Shown here: positions 53,387 through 62,477 of the stretch, piece after piece
Numbering within the stretch: position 1 is the first letter of the stretch
How the letters are laid out: the number at the start of each line of letters is the position of its first letter
Assembly (NCBI GenBank): GCA_951813065.1
Contig: CATOTH010000009.1
Span: forward strand, 558,001-622,000
From: an uncultured Bryobacterales bacterium
GTDB taxonomy: Bacteria; Acidobacteriota; Terriglobia; Bryobacterales; UBA6623
Direction of reading: 5' to 3'
DNA: 64,000 bases
Notes under the pieces: generated by a model
Told to the model about the DNA's origin: nothing
The model's database searches: none
Seen by the model: only the letters and a program-made list of their open reading frames with translations
Position numbers and translations under genes: made by a program

Positions 53387-54388
53387 TTACTCGGCCCGGG
53401 CCGCACTCCGAGCGGCCTCGACGTCCTCCCAGGTGAAGTACCCTTTTGCCACAAGAGCGTCATAGACTGGCTCCACGGCCTGGCGGAATCGCTCCCGGGC
53501 CTCGCCTTTGATCCAGTTCGTTTCCAGCACTTCCGAGAGCTTGGCAATGTAGTCCACCTCGCTATCGCGGTTCATGCGATCGCTGTAGGCGATCGCTTCC
53601 CGGGCTGCGGAGTCGAACTCCATCTGGAGTTCGACGGGAAGGGAATCGAACCAAGCGGCGTTGACGATGAAGGGATCCGGACCGGTCATGTAATTCGAGA
53701 TGCTGAGGTATTTCTGGACTTCGTGGACGCGCATTTCCCAAAGATTCGATGGTGCGTTGTCCTGTCCGTCAATGACCCCGGTGCGAGCGGCTTGGTAGAC
53801 CTCTGAAAACGGGATTTCCTGTGGATTGGCCCCTAGGGCCGAGGTGGCGATGATGTTCGGTTCTTGCGGGGGAACCCGCATTTTCAGGCCGCGGAAGTCC
53901 TCTGGGCCACGGATTGGACGGACGCTCGTTGTATGCGCGCGGAACCCCTGCGAAATTCCGCAAGCCGGCACGTGGTATCCGTTGCGACGGCCTTCGGCGT
54001 TGATTCGGGCCGTGAACTCGCTGTTCACCAGCCGCAGCGCCTGGTCCCAATCATCAACAAGGAACGGCAGCAAGAACAGCGTGTATTTTGGCGTGACATC
54101 GAAAAAGAGTCCGCCCCGGGTTCCCTGCAAAACGTTCAGGGCGACCATGTCCATGAGCTCGCGCTCTCTGCCGAGTGTTCCTCCGAAATGGTTCTCGACC
54201 TGGATTCGACCATTGGTACGTTTCTCGACGATGTTCTCGAAGTACGTCATCGAAATGCTCCGGGGATGCTGGGCCGGCTGGGAATTTGCGTAGCGGAATC
54301 GATAGTGGTCCGGGAGTTCGGAGCACCGGGCTCCTGAGAGCAGCACGGCCGCTATGGCGATCAGGAAGCGTTTGCGGGAATCTTGCAT
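53387..54388 (-). CDS. dctP: TRAP transporter substrate-binding protein
   Basis: The 333-residue periplasmic protein has a Sec signal (RKRFLIAIAAVLLSGARC). Typical DctP features follow: FRYANSQPAQHPRSISMTYF, RIQVENHFGGTLGRERELM, EDFRGLKMRVP with the conserved Arg that pins the carboxylate, and GVIDGQDNAPSNLWEMR. It probably binds a carboxylate solute. I chose ATG 54388 over the upstream ATG at 54418, which would overlap the preceding gene. Confidence 0.92.
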   Translation of the reverse strand: MQDSRKRFLIAIAAVLLSGARCSELPDHYRFRYANSQPAQHPRSISMTYFENIVEKRTNGRIQVENHFGGTLGRERELMDMVALNVLQGTRGGLFFDVTPKYTLFLLPFLVDDWDQALRLVNSEFTARINAEGRRNGYHVPACGISQGFRAHTTSVRPIRGPEDFRGLKMRVPPQEPNIIATSALGANPQEIPFSEVYQAARTGVIDGQDNAPSNLWEMRVHEVQKYLSISNYMTGPDPFIVNAAWFDSLPVELQMEFDSAAREAIAYSDRMNRDSEVDYIAKLSEVLETNWIKGEARERFRQAVEPVYDALVAKGYFTWEDVEAARSAARAE

Positions 54389-54414
54389 GCAGACAATGGC
54401 TTTAGCCAACGTGT

Positions 54415-55323
54415 TCACCCACCGGGGCCTAGATCGTACAGCTTTCGGTCTTCGAGCACGTACAACAGGTTGATGGTGATGCCGTCCGGGCCGGCGCCAC
54501 GTTGAGAAGAGCGCCGATCGAAACCGTCGGTCCTGCCAAGGATTTGAAATGCGCTCGAGTCCTCAGCCCAGTGGAAAGAGAACGACTGGCTGCCCATGTC
54601 CGCATGCTCGCGAAGGCTCAGGATCGCGGGAGCGATTCCCGATTCAACTTCCCATAGGTGGATGCTGTAGTAGCCGGCGAGGAGCGCTCCCGATCGAAGC
54701 AGACTTGCGTGCTTGCCATCGGGCGCGACCCTCAATGTGTGACCCGGCATTAGGTAGTGCCAATCGCCGGAAGCATCCTCCGACTCGTAGATTGCGACCT
54801 CGGGGCGGCGCGTAGGATCCGCCCAACTCGCCAAGTACCGCGCGAGTTTGCGCGTGGGGGGGATGGCCCAAGGGTTCCAGCACTCGGCGACGATCCTGGA
54901 TCCCAGCCATTGCGGCCGGGACACAATCAGGCTGCCGGGCAGCTCGATTTCACGCAGGCCGTTTCCGCTGTCCGCGAAGAGACGCTGCCGGTCGTGTTCT
55001 CCGCCGCCCTCTTCCGTGAGGTACGCCCAACGACCCCCGTCTTCACTCGTCCATCGAAGCCGTCCCGGCAAGCCTGCCTGACCCGGTGCCGTCACCTCAT
55101 TGGAGCCGCCAGGCGTTGCCGCGTTCGCTGCCCTCAATGCGAGTCCCAGCTGTCGCAAGTCAGGAGTGGGCTTGTGGAACTCGGGTAGGATTTCCTCCAT
55201 TCCGGAACCCCATGTGCCTGGACCCATTACAGCGATGCAGGTAGCGTGGAACACTACGACCGGAAATAGCACGGCAGTGAGAACTGCGTACATCCAACGC
55301 CGGCTTCGCTGCCGCTCTTGCAT
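54415..55323 (-). CDS. Hypothetical membrane-anchored protein
   Basis: The 302-residue protein begins with a basic stretch (QERQRSRRW) and one transmembrane helix (YAVLTAVLFPVVVFHATCIAV), so the remaining domain lies outside the membrane. The C-terminal half has beta-propeller-like strands (WHYLMPGHTLRVAPDGKHAS, SIHLWEVESG) but no family I recognise. It lies between thiD and dctP, with a gap of 26 bases to dctP, and is likely cotranscribed with the TRAP genes; it could be a regulator or sensor partner, but that is speculation. Confidence 0.55.
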   Translation of the reverse strand: MQERQRSRRWMYAVLTAVLFPVVVFHATCIAVMGPGTWGSGMEEILPEFHKPTPDLRQLGLALRAANAATPGGSNEVTAPGQAGLPGRLRWTSEDGGRWAYLTEEGGGEHDRQRLFADSGNGLREIELPGSLIVSRPQWLGSRIVAECWNPWAIPPTRKLARYLASWADPTRRPEVAIYESEDASGDWHYLMPGHTLRVAPDGKHASLLRSGALLAGYYSIHLWEVESGIAPAILSLREHADMGSQSFSFHWAEDSSAFQILGRTDGFDRRSSQRGAGPDGITINLLYVLEDRKLYDLGPGG

Positions 55324-55353
55324 CTTCGTCCCTCCGTCCCAATCGAGCCCGCA

Positions 55354-56172
55354 TCAGCCCCGTCCGAGACCCGTTGGGGCGTGGTGGTTGACCGGTCCGC
55401 TACCTTGGCCCAGTCCGGGTGCGGTGCGAATCGCCTCGGTGACGAATCGCTTCGCGGCTACGACTGCGTCGACCAATGCCACGCTCTGCGCCAGCAGCGC
55501 TGTGATTGCCGCCGAATATGTGCAGCCCGTCCCGTGCGTGTGCCTCGAGTGAATTCGGGCGGAGCTGAATTCGAGTGCATCTCCGTCGCTCCAGAGCAGG
55601 TCCACGGCAGGGCCCTCAAGGTGCCCGCCTTTCACGAGCACATGGCGCACACCGCATGCGGCGATACGCTCTGCTGCGTCCCGCATTGTCGACGGATCGT
55701 GCACGGCTACCCCCGACATAAGGCTCGCTTCGTGGAGGTTTGGTGTTACCAGCAGACAGGATGGCAAGAGTACTTCGATCATTGCTGTGACGGCATCGTG
55801 CGATGTGAGTGTCTGGCCGTGGGTGCTCTTGATGACGGGGTCGACGACAAGCGGCGCGTCGAAATCAGACGCCCATTCGGCAATGGCTTCCAGCACGATA
55901 GTGTCCGGAATCGCGCCGATCTTTGCAGCTGAAGGAGGAATGTCGCGCTGGACGCAATCAAGCTGATTCCGAACGAGGCCTGCGTCCAGCGGCACAACAG
56001 CCTCAACAGATCGCGTATTCTGCACGGTGACTAGCGTCGGAATCGCCATTCCGTAAACGCCGAACTGGTGAAAGGTCTTCAGGTCGGCCTGCAATCCCGC
56101 GCCGCCTGACGGGTCCGATCCCGCGATCGTCAGGGCCACGGGAAGCTCTATAGGCAAGCTGAATTCTAACAT
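55354..56172 (-). CDS. thiD: Hydroxymethylpyrimidine/phosphomethylpyrimidine kinase
   Basis: The 272-residue kinase makes HMP pyrophosphate for thiamin synthesis. It has LTIAGSDPSGGAGLQADLKTF at the N-terminus, VVDPVIKSTHGQTL in the middle, and VLVKGGHLEGPAVDLL with IHSRHTHGTGCTYSAAITA as the ATP-binding and catalytic region (Cys-containing, as in ThiD). The start at ATG 56172 is chosen from the conserved position of LTIAGSDPSG; an in-frame TTG at 56202 would add ten residues. It is 30 bases upstream of the membrane-anchored protein gene. No TPP riboswitch was recognised upstream. Confidence 0.95.
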   Translation of the reverse strand: MLEFSLPIELPVALTIAGSDPSGGAGLQADLKTFHQFGVYGMAIPTLVTVQNTRSVEAVVPLDAGLVRNQLDCVQRDIPPSAAKIGAIPDTIVLEAIAEWASDFDAPLVVDPVIKSTHGQTLTSHDAVTAMIEVLLPSCLLVTPNLHEASLMSGVAVHDPSTMRDAAERIAACGVRHVLVKGGHLEGPAVDLLWSDGDALEFSSARIHSRHTHGTGCTYSAAITALLAQSVALVDAVVAAKRFVTEAIRTAPGLGQGSGPVNHHAPTGLGRG

Positions 56173-56267
56173 CTTGGCCTGCAAACGCGGCTCTCGGGCC
56201 AAGCCGCCCGGATCATCGTCGCATTCGGAAGACGGTCAGGGCCGACTCAGGCGGTACGATATTCGCC

Positions 56268-57752
56268 ATGCGCCTTGGAATCGTGGTGGCAATTGTTGCG
56301 GCGGCAGCGAGCTGCTCGTCTCCCCCGGAGCGTGACGACGAGCCGAATGCCGCCGGTCCGAACATAGTTATCCTCTTGGCCGATGACCTCGGCTGGACCG
56401 ATGTGAGCTTCCACGGTGGGAACATCGCCACGCCGAACATCGACAGCATCGCGGCAGAAGGGGCGGAACTGGCACGCTATTACGTTGCTCCTGTCTGCTC
56501 TCCAACCCGGGCCGGCCTGCTGACCGGACGCTACCCGATCCGCTACGGCGCGATGCGGGCTGTTTTCCCTCCGTGGCGTGATGGCGGCATGGATGTCTCC
56601 GAACGGACTCTCGCCGATGTTCTCGCTCTGGCTGGCTATAGGCATCGTGGAATCTTCGGCAAGTGGCACTTGGGGCACTCGCACAAGAAATATCATCCGT
56701 TACGCCGGGGCTTCACAGAATTCTACGGCCACTACAACGGGGCAATTGACTACTTCACTCACGAACGCGAGGGAGAGGTGGACTGGCATTCCGGGTTCGA
56801 GCCGAGCAAGGATCAAGGCTACGCCACAGACTTGATCGCCGAAGCGGCCGTTCGCTTCATTCGTGACCACGCCGGGGAAGCCGAGCCATTCCTTTGCTAC
56901 GTGCCCTTCAATGCCCCGCACAGCCCCTTCCAAGCCAAGGATCAAGACATCCCGCTGTACGAGACCCTGCCTCCTGCGCGCGGTTTCTTCGAGGGCTTCG
57001 AGAATGGAAGCATGGCCAGCAACGCCGAGGCCAGGGAGCGCAATCGACGGATTCTAGGAGCAATGATTCATGCCCTCGACCGGGGCGTTGGAAGAATCCT
57101 GAACGCAATCCACGATGAGGGCATTTACGACAACACGTTCGTCCTCTTTACGTCCGACAACGGCGGGGTGCGCGGGGTAGGTGAGAACACGCCCTTACGG
57201 GGCGGTAAGGCGACTGTCTTCGAAGGGGGCATTCGAGTTGTGGCAGCCGCCCGGTGGCCAGGGAAGATTCCGCGCGGACGGAAGATCGACGCCCCCCTTG
57301 CCAACATCGACATCCTGCCGACTCTGATGCGGATCGCTGGAGTGCAGGATCCTGCCGGTGAGCCCATGGACGGACTCGACGTGCTGGATGTCCTCACAGG
57401 GAGGCAGCAGTCTTTGGAGCGAGAGCTGTTCAACTACATCGGGCAGGACGGCTTGGACCGAGAGCAGGTCTCGTACATGACGAATGACTGGAAAATGATC
57501 GTCTACGGTCGGGACGTAACGGATGTCAGCGCCGGAGATGGAGCCAGGCAACGATTCCTGTTTAACATTTCCAAGGACACCTCGGAAGAGCGGAACCTGA
57601 TTGATTCCCAGCCCACCCGGGCCGCAGCGATGTTCGAAAAGATCAGGCAGTTCCGTTCCCTGCAGCCCGAGGATGCGGTGGCCCCGTACGCCGATGGCCG
57701 GGGCGACCCCAACTTCAAGGCACCCCCGGACTGGCGGATGCCCGGGAATTAG
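56268..57752 (+). CDS. Type I (formylglycine) sulfatase, putative lipoprotein
   Basis: The 494-residue protein starts with a short hydrophobic signal and a lipobox-like A-A-S-C16, so it is probably lipid-anchored. NIVILLADDLGWTDV has the metal pair D39-D40; CSPTR at residues 77-81 gives the formylglycine site C77. Later landmarks are GIFGKWHLGHS, FTSDNGGVRGVGENTPLRGGK (metal and sulfate pocket) and FEGGIRVVAAARWPG. The substrate is unknown. It converges with rlpA after 19 bases. Confidence 0.93.
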   Translation: MRLGIVVAIVAAAASCSSPPERDDEPNAAGPNIVILLADDLGWTDVSFHGGNIATPNIDSIAAEGAELARYYVAPVCSPTRAGLLTGRYPIRYGAMRAVFPPWRDGGMDVSERTLADVLALAGYRHRGIFGKWHLGHSHKKYHPLRRGFTEFYGHYNGAIDYFTHEREGEVDWHSGFEPSKDQGYATDLIAEAAVRFIRDHAGEAEPFLCYVPFNAPHSPFQAKDQDIPLYETLPPARGFFEGFENGSMASNAEARERNRRILGAMIHALDRGVGRILNAIHDEGIYDNTFVLFTSDNGGVRGVGENTPLRGGKATVFEGGIRVVAAARWPGKIPRGRKIDAPLANIDILPTLMRIAGVQDPAGEPMDGLDVLDVLTGRQQSLERELFNYIGQDGLDREQVSYMTNDWKMIVYGRDVTDVSAGDGARQRFLFNISKDTSEERNLIDSQPTRAAAMFEKIRQFRSLQPEDAVAPYADGRGDPNFKAPPDWRMPGN

Positions 57753-57771
57753 GTCAAATTCGGAAGCGGAC

Positions 57772-58428
57772 CTAGGTACCGCGCCTCGGCCGCAGAATCG
57801 TCGCGAAGCCTTGGCTCTTGAGCTTTGCAATGCGGGAAGTAGCCTGCTGTCGACTGCCGCCCAGAACCAAGACGCGGAATCGCTTCGAGCCGTCTTGGAA
57901 GAACTCCCGCACAACGGCGCGGTGTCCCTTTCCGTTGGCTCTTTTTGCTAGCGCGCGGGCATTGGCCTCGCTGGCGAAGACACCAACCTGAATGTCGAAT
58001 TGCCCTTCCTGTCGCCCGCTTGCCGGAGCGGGCAGGCGCGCGCGCCGAACCTGGGCCGGGGGCCGAATCACCGTCAGACGAACGCGGGCCGTACCCGTTC
58101 CGATCATCTGAATCTCGGTTGCGGCTGATCGAGAGAGGTCGATGATTCGATTGCCGACAAAGGGTCCGCGGTCGTTGATGCGGACCCGCGTGGTCTTTCC
58201 GTTTGCCAAGTTCCTGACGGTGAGCCAAGTGTCAAATGGCAGCCGCTTGTGGGCGGCCGTCATTTCGTTCATGTTGTACGTCTCGCCATTCGCCGTCTTG
58301 CGGCCGTGATAGGGATTGCCGTACCAACTGGCGATTCCGACCTCACTCCAGCCCAGGCGAGGGTTGATTGGAGGAGGGAGCTTGACCCCCTTACGGGCCT
58401 TGGACCCACCGCACGCTCCGGACATCAT
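57772..58428 (-). CDS. rlpA: RlpA-type septal ring protein (DPBB plus SPOR)
   Basis: From the first ATG the protein is 218 residues. A double-psi beta-barrel carries GIASWYGNPYHGRKTANGE and VRINDRGPFVGNRIIDLS, and a C-terminal SPOR domain (FDIQVGVFASEANARALAKR) binds denuded peptidoglycan. RlpA proteins act on glycan at the septum or envelope. The sequence MSGACGGS is a lipoprotein-like cleavage site. It falls at the very start of the ATG-based protein, so a signal helix (LFAALLLAVMM) would need a non-ATG start upstream, such as TTG at 58440. The true start is unsettled. Confidence 0.85.
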   Translation of the reverse strand: MMSGACGGSKARKGVKLPPPINPRLGWSEVGIASWYGNPYHGRKTANGETYNMNEMTAAHKRLPFDTWLTVRNLANGKTTRVRINDRGPFVGNRIIDLSRSAATEIQMIGTGTARVRLTVIRPPAQVRRARLPAPASGRQEGQFDIQVGVFASEANARALAKRANGKGHRAVVREFFQDGSKRFRVLVLGGSRQQATSRIAKLKSQGFATILRPRRGT

Positions 58429-58515
58429 GACTGCGAGCAATAACGCCGCAAACAGGGGTTTGTCCGCGAACCTTGATCGCCAGAACTTTACCTGGCGTGC
58501 TACGATGCCGTCCTC

Positions 58516-59354
58516 GTGAAGGCCCTCCCGAAGGCGATCCCGTACGGAGGGCAGGCTGCGCTGCTCGGATCCCTGCTCGCCCTGTCCGCTGGCCAGAGCA
58601 GGACCGCGGGCGTTGCCGCTGTTGCGGGTCTTGCCCTGCTGGCGCTCTACTTCCAACGCCATCCCAAGCTCAACATTATCGCGTTTACGTTCTGGGTGTT
58701 CACGATGACATGCTGGGCGCTCTGGTTCCCCGCCCACTTCACGACCCTGGGGTGATTTCGAGCTCGCGGGACTGAGCACGCCACTGATCCAGTTGATCAT
58801 GCTGGGGATGGGCGCCACCCTCAGCCTAGGCGACTTCGCTCGTGTGCTGCGCATGCCGCACGCCGTGCTGGCGGGGATGCTGCTTCAGTTCACGGTCATG
58901 CCCTTGCTTGGCTGGAGTATCGCCCTGTCGTTCGGCTTTCCCGCGGAGATTGCGGCCGGGGTCATTCTGATAGGCTCCTGCTCCGGCGGCGTGGCTTCGA
59001 AGTATCTCGATGGCAGCCATCTGTTTCATCCTGGCGATCATCGCAGCCGGAGCACGAGAAGAATTGCTGCGCAGCGGAGCACTGTTGCTTGCGGCCGCGC
59101 TGCTGCACAACACCGCGGGCTATGGACTGGGTTATTTCGCTGCCCGGATGTGCAGGCTTCGAGAGATTGACTGTCGAACGGTGGCCTTCGAAGTCGGCAT
59201 GCAAAACGGCGGCACGGCCGTTGGGCTGGCCGCCACGGTTCTGAGGAGTCCAGCTGCGGCGCTGGCACCGGCCATCTTCGGTACCTTTATGAATGTGACT
59301 GGTTCCGCGCTGGCATCGTGGTGGCGCGACCGTCCGCCCTCAACACAACTGTGA
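58516..59354 (+). pseudogene. Broken bile acid:sodium symporter (BASS) gene
   Basis: Three frames together spell a BASS transporter. The first, 58516-58755, ends in FPAHFTTLG and a TGA; adding one base in the GGGG run restores the next frame (DFELAGLSTPLIQLIMLGMG). That frame covers LRMPHAVLAGMLLQFTVMPL and GVILIGSCSGGVAS, then loses similarity. A third frame from 59010 resumes with AAICFILAIIAAGAREELL, FEVGMQNGGTAVGLA and ALAPAIFGTFMNVTGSALAS. The middle of the protein is missing, so a frameshift and an internal deletion have destroyed it. Its 3' end overlaps the hyuB start. Confidence 0.75.
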
Positions 59355-60907
59355 ACCTCGATCTCGAAGTCTTCCGTAGCCTGTTCACCTCGATTGCCGA
59401 AGAGATGGGCATCGTGCTGCGCCGCACGTCCTTTTCACCAAACATCAAGGAGCGACGCGACTATTCGTGCGCGGTCTATGACGGGTCCGGCCAGACCGTG
59501 GCGATGGGCGATCACATGCCCGCTCACCTAGGGGCGATGCCGGCGTCCGTCAGGGCGGTTACGGATGAGTGCGACCCGCTACCCGGCGAGATCTATTTTC
59601 TGAACGATCCATTCCGCGGCGGCACCCACCTGCCTGACATCACTTCCGTTTCTGCGGTCTGTCCCGAGAACTCGGTGAGGCCTGATTTCTATTTGGCTAC
59701 CCGAGCGCATCATGCCGATGTGGGCGGCATGGCACCCGGATCGATGCCGCTGGCGCAGGAGATCTTTCAGGAAGGACTGCGAATACCTCCCGTCCGATTG
59801 GTCCGGGAAGGGCAGTTCGATACCGCGCTCCTGTCGCTGATTCTGGCCAATGTACGCACGCCCGATGAACGCTTGGGGGACCTGAGCGCCCAGGTCGCGG
59901 CGCACCGAGTGGGCGAGCGGCGGCTGCGCGAAGCGCTTGCGCGGCATGGCAGAGAACGAATCATCCGGCAGATGGGGGTCTTGCAGGATTATGCCGAATC
60001 GGTCATGCGGGCAAGGCTCCAGGCAGTGCCGGACGGTGAGTGGTGCTTCACCGATTACATCGATGACGACGGATTCGGCGCCGAGGCGATACCGATCCAC
60101 TGCAAGCTGACGATTCGCGGGTCCGGAGCGGAGGTCGACTTTCGAGAGTCGGCGGCGCAAACCAGGGGCGGGATCAACGCAAATCGGGCCGTCACGACAT
60201 CGGCGGTGATGTATGGCTTCCGCTGCTTGGTTTCCGCCGGGACCCCATACAACTCGGGGATCATGCGCCCAGTGAAGATCCGGAGCCAGCCGGGTAGCGT
60301 GTGCGACGCACTCCTGCCTGCGAGCACCGCGGCGGGAAACGTCGAGACGTCCCAACGCATCGTAGACGCCCTGCTTGGCGCCTTACGGCAAGCCCTTCCG
60401 GACGAGATACCGGCGGGCAGCTCCGGAACCATGAACAACATCAGCTTCGGTGGTGCCAAAGAGAATGGACAGGCATTCAGTTACTACGAAACGATAGCCG
60501 GAGGCATGGGCGCATCCAGCGACTCGCACGGCATCAGTGGCGTTCACACCCACATGACGAATAGCCTCAATACCCCGATCGAAGCCTTCGAGCAGCAATA
60601 TCCAGTGCGAATCCGGCAATACGCGCTGCGCTCAGGGACCGGCGGGGCAGGCCGTAAGGAAGGCGGGGAGGGTGTCGTCCGGGAGTATGAATTCTTGTCC
60701 GATGCGTCCTTGGCCATCCTTTCGGAGAGGCGTGCAACACAACCGACTGGTTCTGAAGGCGGAGGGCCGGGAGCATCCGGACGCAACTTCCTCAATGGCG
60801 AGAAGATTCCGGCCAAGGGGAATTTCTTCGTTCGGCGTGGCGACCGTCTGAGGATCGAAACACCTGGAGGCGGCGGCTACTTCTCCAGAACGAAATTGCC
60901 GACGTAG
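59318..60907 (+). CDS. hyuB: Hydantoinase B/oxoprolinase-family large subunit
   Basis: The 529-residue protein belongs to the HyuB family, which with HyuA forms ATP-dependent hydantoinase, acetone or acetophenone carboxylase or 5-oxoprolinase type enzymes. It has FTSIAEEMGIVLRRTSFSPN, MGDHMPAHLGAMPASVRA, LNDPFRGGTHLPDITSV, TRAHHADVGGMAPGSMP, ASTAAGNVETSQRIVDALL and SGTGGAGRKEGGEGVVREYE. No HyuA gene is adjacent, so the partner must be elsewhere or the gene is an orphan. It starts with GTG at 59318, inside the BASS pseudogene end. The last 31 bases overlap the convergent carbamoyltransferase. Confidence 0.9.
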   Translation: MVARPSALNTTVNLDLEVFRSLFTSIAEEMGIVLRRTSFSPNIKERRDYSCAVYDGSGQTVAMGDHMPAHLGAMPASVRAVTDECDPLPGEIYFLNDPFRGGTHLPDITSVSAVCPENSVRPDFYLATRAHHADVGGMAPGSMPLAQEIFQEGLRIPPVRLVREGQFDTALLSLILANVRTPDERLGDLSAQVAAHRVGERRLREALARHGRERIIRQMGVLQDYAESVMRARLQAVPDGEWCFTDYIDDDGFGAEAIPIHCKLTIRGSGAEVDFRESAAQTRGGINANRAVTTSAVMYGFRCLVSAGTPYNSGIMRPVKIRSQPGSVCDALLPASTAAGNVETSQRIVDALLGALRQALPDEIPAGSSGTMNNISFGGAKENGQAFSYYETIAGGMGASSDSHGISGVHTHMTNSLNTPIEAFEQQYPVRIRQYALRSGTGGAGRKEGGEGVVREYEFLSDASLAILSERRATQPTGSEGGGPGASGRNFLNGEKIPAKGNFFVRRGDRLRIETPGGGGYFSRTKLPT

Positions 60908-62454
60908 AGCGCGTCGATCCCAGAAGCATAAAAGCTTCGAACTGCGGAGCGCGGATCGTTCACCAGCGGTTCGCCGAAGAGATTGAAGGACGTGTTGTAC
61001 AGAACCGGTAGCCCGCTCGCCCTGCCTGCCTCCTGAAGCAGCTCCCAGTAAAGACTATTGTCGCTCCGGCGGACGACGTGCAGCCGGATGCGCTCATCGT
61101 CCAGCAACGCCGAGGCGAACGTCTTCCTATGGGCGGGCTTGACCCGGGCGACCGTCGCCAAGTACCGAGACGCCTGCCGGCTCACAAAGTATTCGTCTGC
61201 GGCTTCTTCAGGGACTGACGCAGCAAATTTTCGAAACTTCTCGCGACGCTTGATATATACGTTCAAATTTTCAGTGGAGTAAGGGTTTAGTGGTGATGCT
61301 AGGATGCTGCGATTGCCGAGAGCGCGAGGGCCAAACTCGGTCCTGCCCTGGAACCACGCGACGATCTGGTTGTCCGACAGCCGCTGGACAGCCGAATCAA
61401 CGAGTTCGGCGTCAGTGAGAAGGTACTTGAACCGGAGCTTGCAGTTCTCCAGGACCTGCTTGATTTCCTCGCTATCGTGCATTGGCCCGAGGAACATGTC
61501 GCTCATCGGGACCCGCTCCTGCCGCTTGAAGACGACGTGCCAAGCGTGATAGACGCTTCCGATGGCAGTGCCGGCGTTTCCGGCTGCCGGCTGAACGAAC
61601 ACCTCGCCGAAACGGCCGCTTTCTTCGAGGGCATGGACGAGCAGTGCATTCATCGCGATCCCCCCCGCAAGGCAAAGGCTGTTTGCCTCGCCCGCGAGCC
61701 TGAGTACCGTATCTGCGACGGCCTGGTGGGCACTTGCCGCCAAGTCACGCTGCGTCTGTGAATCGAATTCTTCCGACGGGTCCAGACCCAACTCCCGATA
61801 GAACTTGTCGCTGAACGCCCCGCGCACTTGCCGGGATGGATCGAAGTAGCTATGGTCCAAGTTCGGAAGCCGGGCGCCAGCGCCACCCATGATGGTGAAA
61901 AACAAGTCCCGATAGAGCGGCCGGCCGGCAAGCGAAAGCCACTGGACTTTGTGCTCTTCGCGCCCGGATTGAAAGCCGAGCAGTTCAGTGACCCGGCTGT
62001 AGACCACAGCGGGCGAATCTGGCGCGTACAACTCCTCCACGGCTTCCAGGGTGGCGCCATTGCCTTGCCAGACAGCACCGCAACGCATGTCGCCGAACCG
62101 GTCGAGAGTTAGCACTCTCGCGTCGTTGAACGGCGAGGCGAAGTACGCGCTTGCGGCGTGAGCGTCGTGGTGATCGGTCACGACGATCCGGGCATTCGTG
62201 AAGAGGGTCTTGAGGTGCAAGTGGAAACTGTTGTCGGTCCGTGAACCCAAAGGTCGCACAAGCGCAACGCAATCGATTTCGGTCGGCCTTGCGGCAACTT
62301 GTTTCAGGCAAGCGTCAATGGCGCGGGACGGCAGCCCGCCTCGATGCGGCTCGCGGGAGACCTTCTCCTCCTCCACCGCCGCGAGAATGCGGCCGTCTCG
62401 CATGATTGCAGCGGCCCCGTCATGGAGCCATCCTCCGATTCCTAGCAACAGCAT
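60877..62454 (-). CDS. Carbamoyltransferase (NodU/CmcH/TobZ type)
   Basis: The 525-residue enzyme transfers carbamoyl from carbamoyl phosphate to hydroxyl groups via an adenylate. The N-terminal Kae1-like domain has IGGWLHDGAAAIMRDGRILA and TDHHDAHAASAYFAS (metal His ligands), with GGIAMNALLVHAL later. The C-terminal domain has FQGRTEFGPRALGNRSILASP and YNTSFNLFGEPLVNDP. Family members decorate antibiotics, nodulation factors or polysaccharides; the acceptor here is unknown and no biosynthetic cluster is adjacent. The gene is 23 bases downstream of gltX on the same strand. Confidence 0.92.
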   Translation of the reverse strand: MLLLGIGGWLHDGAAAIMRDGRILAAVEEEKVSREPHRGGLPSRAIDACLKQVAARPTEIDCVALVRPLGSRTDNSFHLHLKTLFTNARIVVTDHHDAHAASAYFASPFNDARVLTLDRFGDMRCGAVWQGNGATLEAVEELYAPDSPAVVYSRVTELLGFQSGREEHKVQWLSLAGRPLYRDLFFTIMGGAGARLPNLDHSYFDPSRQVRGAFSDKFYRELGLDPSEEFDSQTQRDLAASAHQAVADTVLRLAGEANSLCLAGGIAMNALLVHALEESGRFGEVFVQPAAGNAGTAIGSVYHAWHVVFKRQERVPMSDMFLGPMHDSEEIKQVLENCKLRFKYLLTDAELVDSAVQRLSDNQIVAWFQGRTEFGPRALGNRSILASPLNPYSTENLNVYIKRREKFRKFAASVPEEAADEYFVSRQASRYLATVARVKPAHRKTFASALLDDERIRLHVVRRSDNSLYWELLQEAGRASGLPVLYNTSFNLFGEPLVNDPRSAVRSFYASGIDALYVGNFVLEK

Positions 62455-62477
62455 CGTTCCGAATCGCTTCTCCTTCG

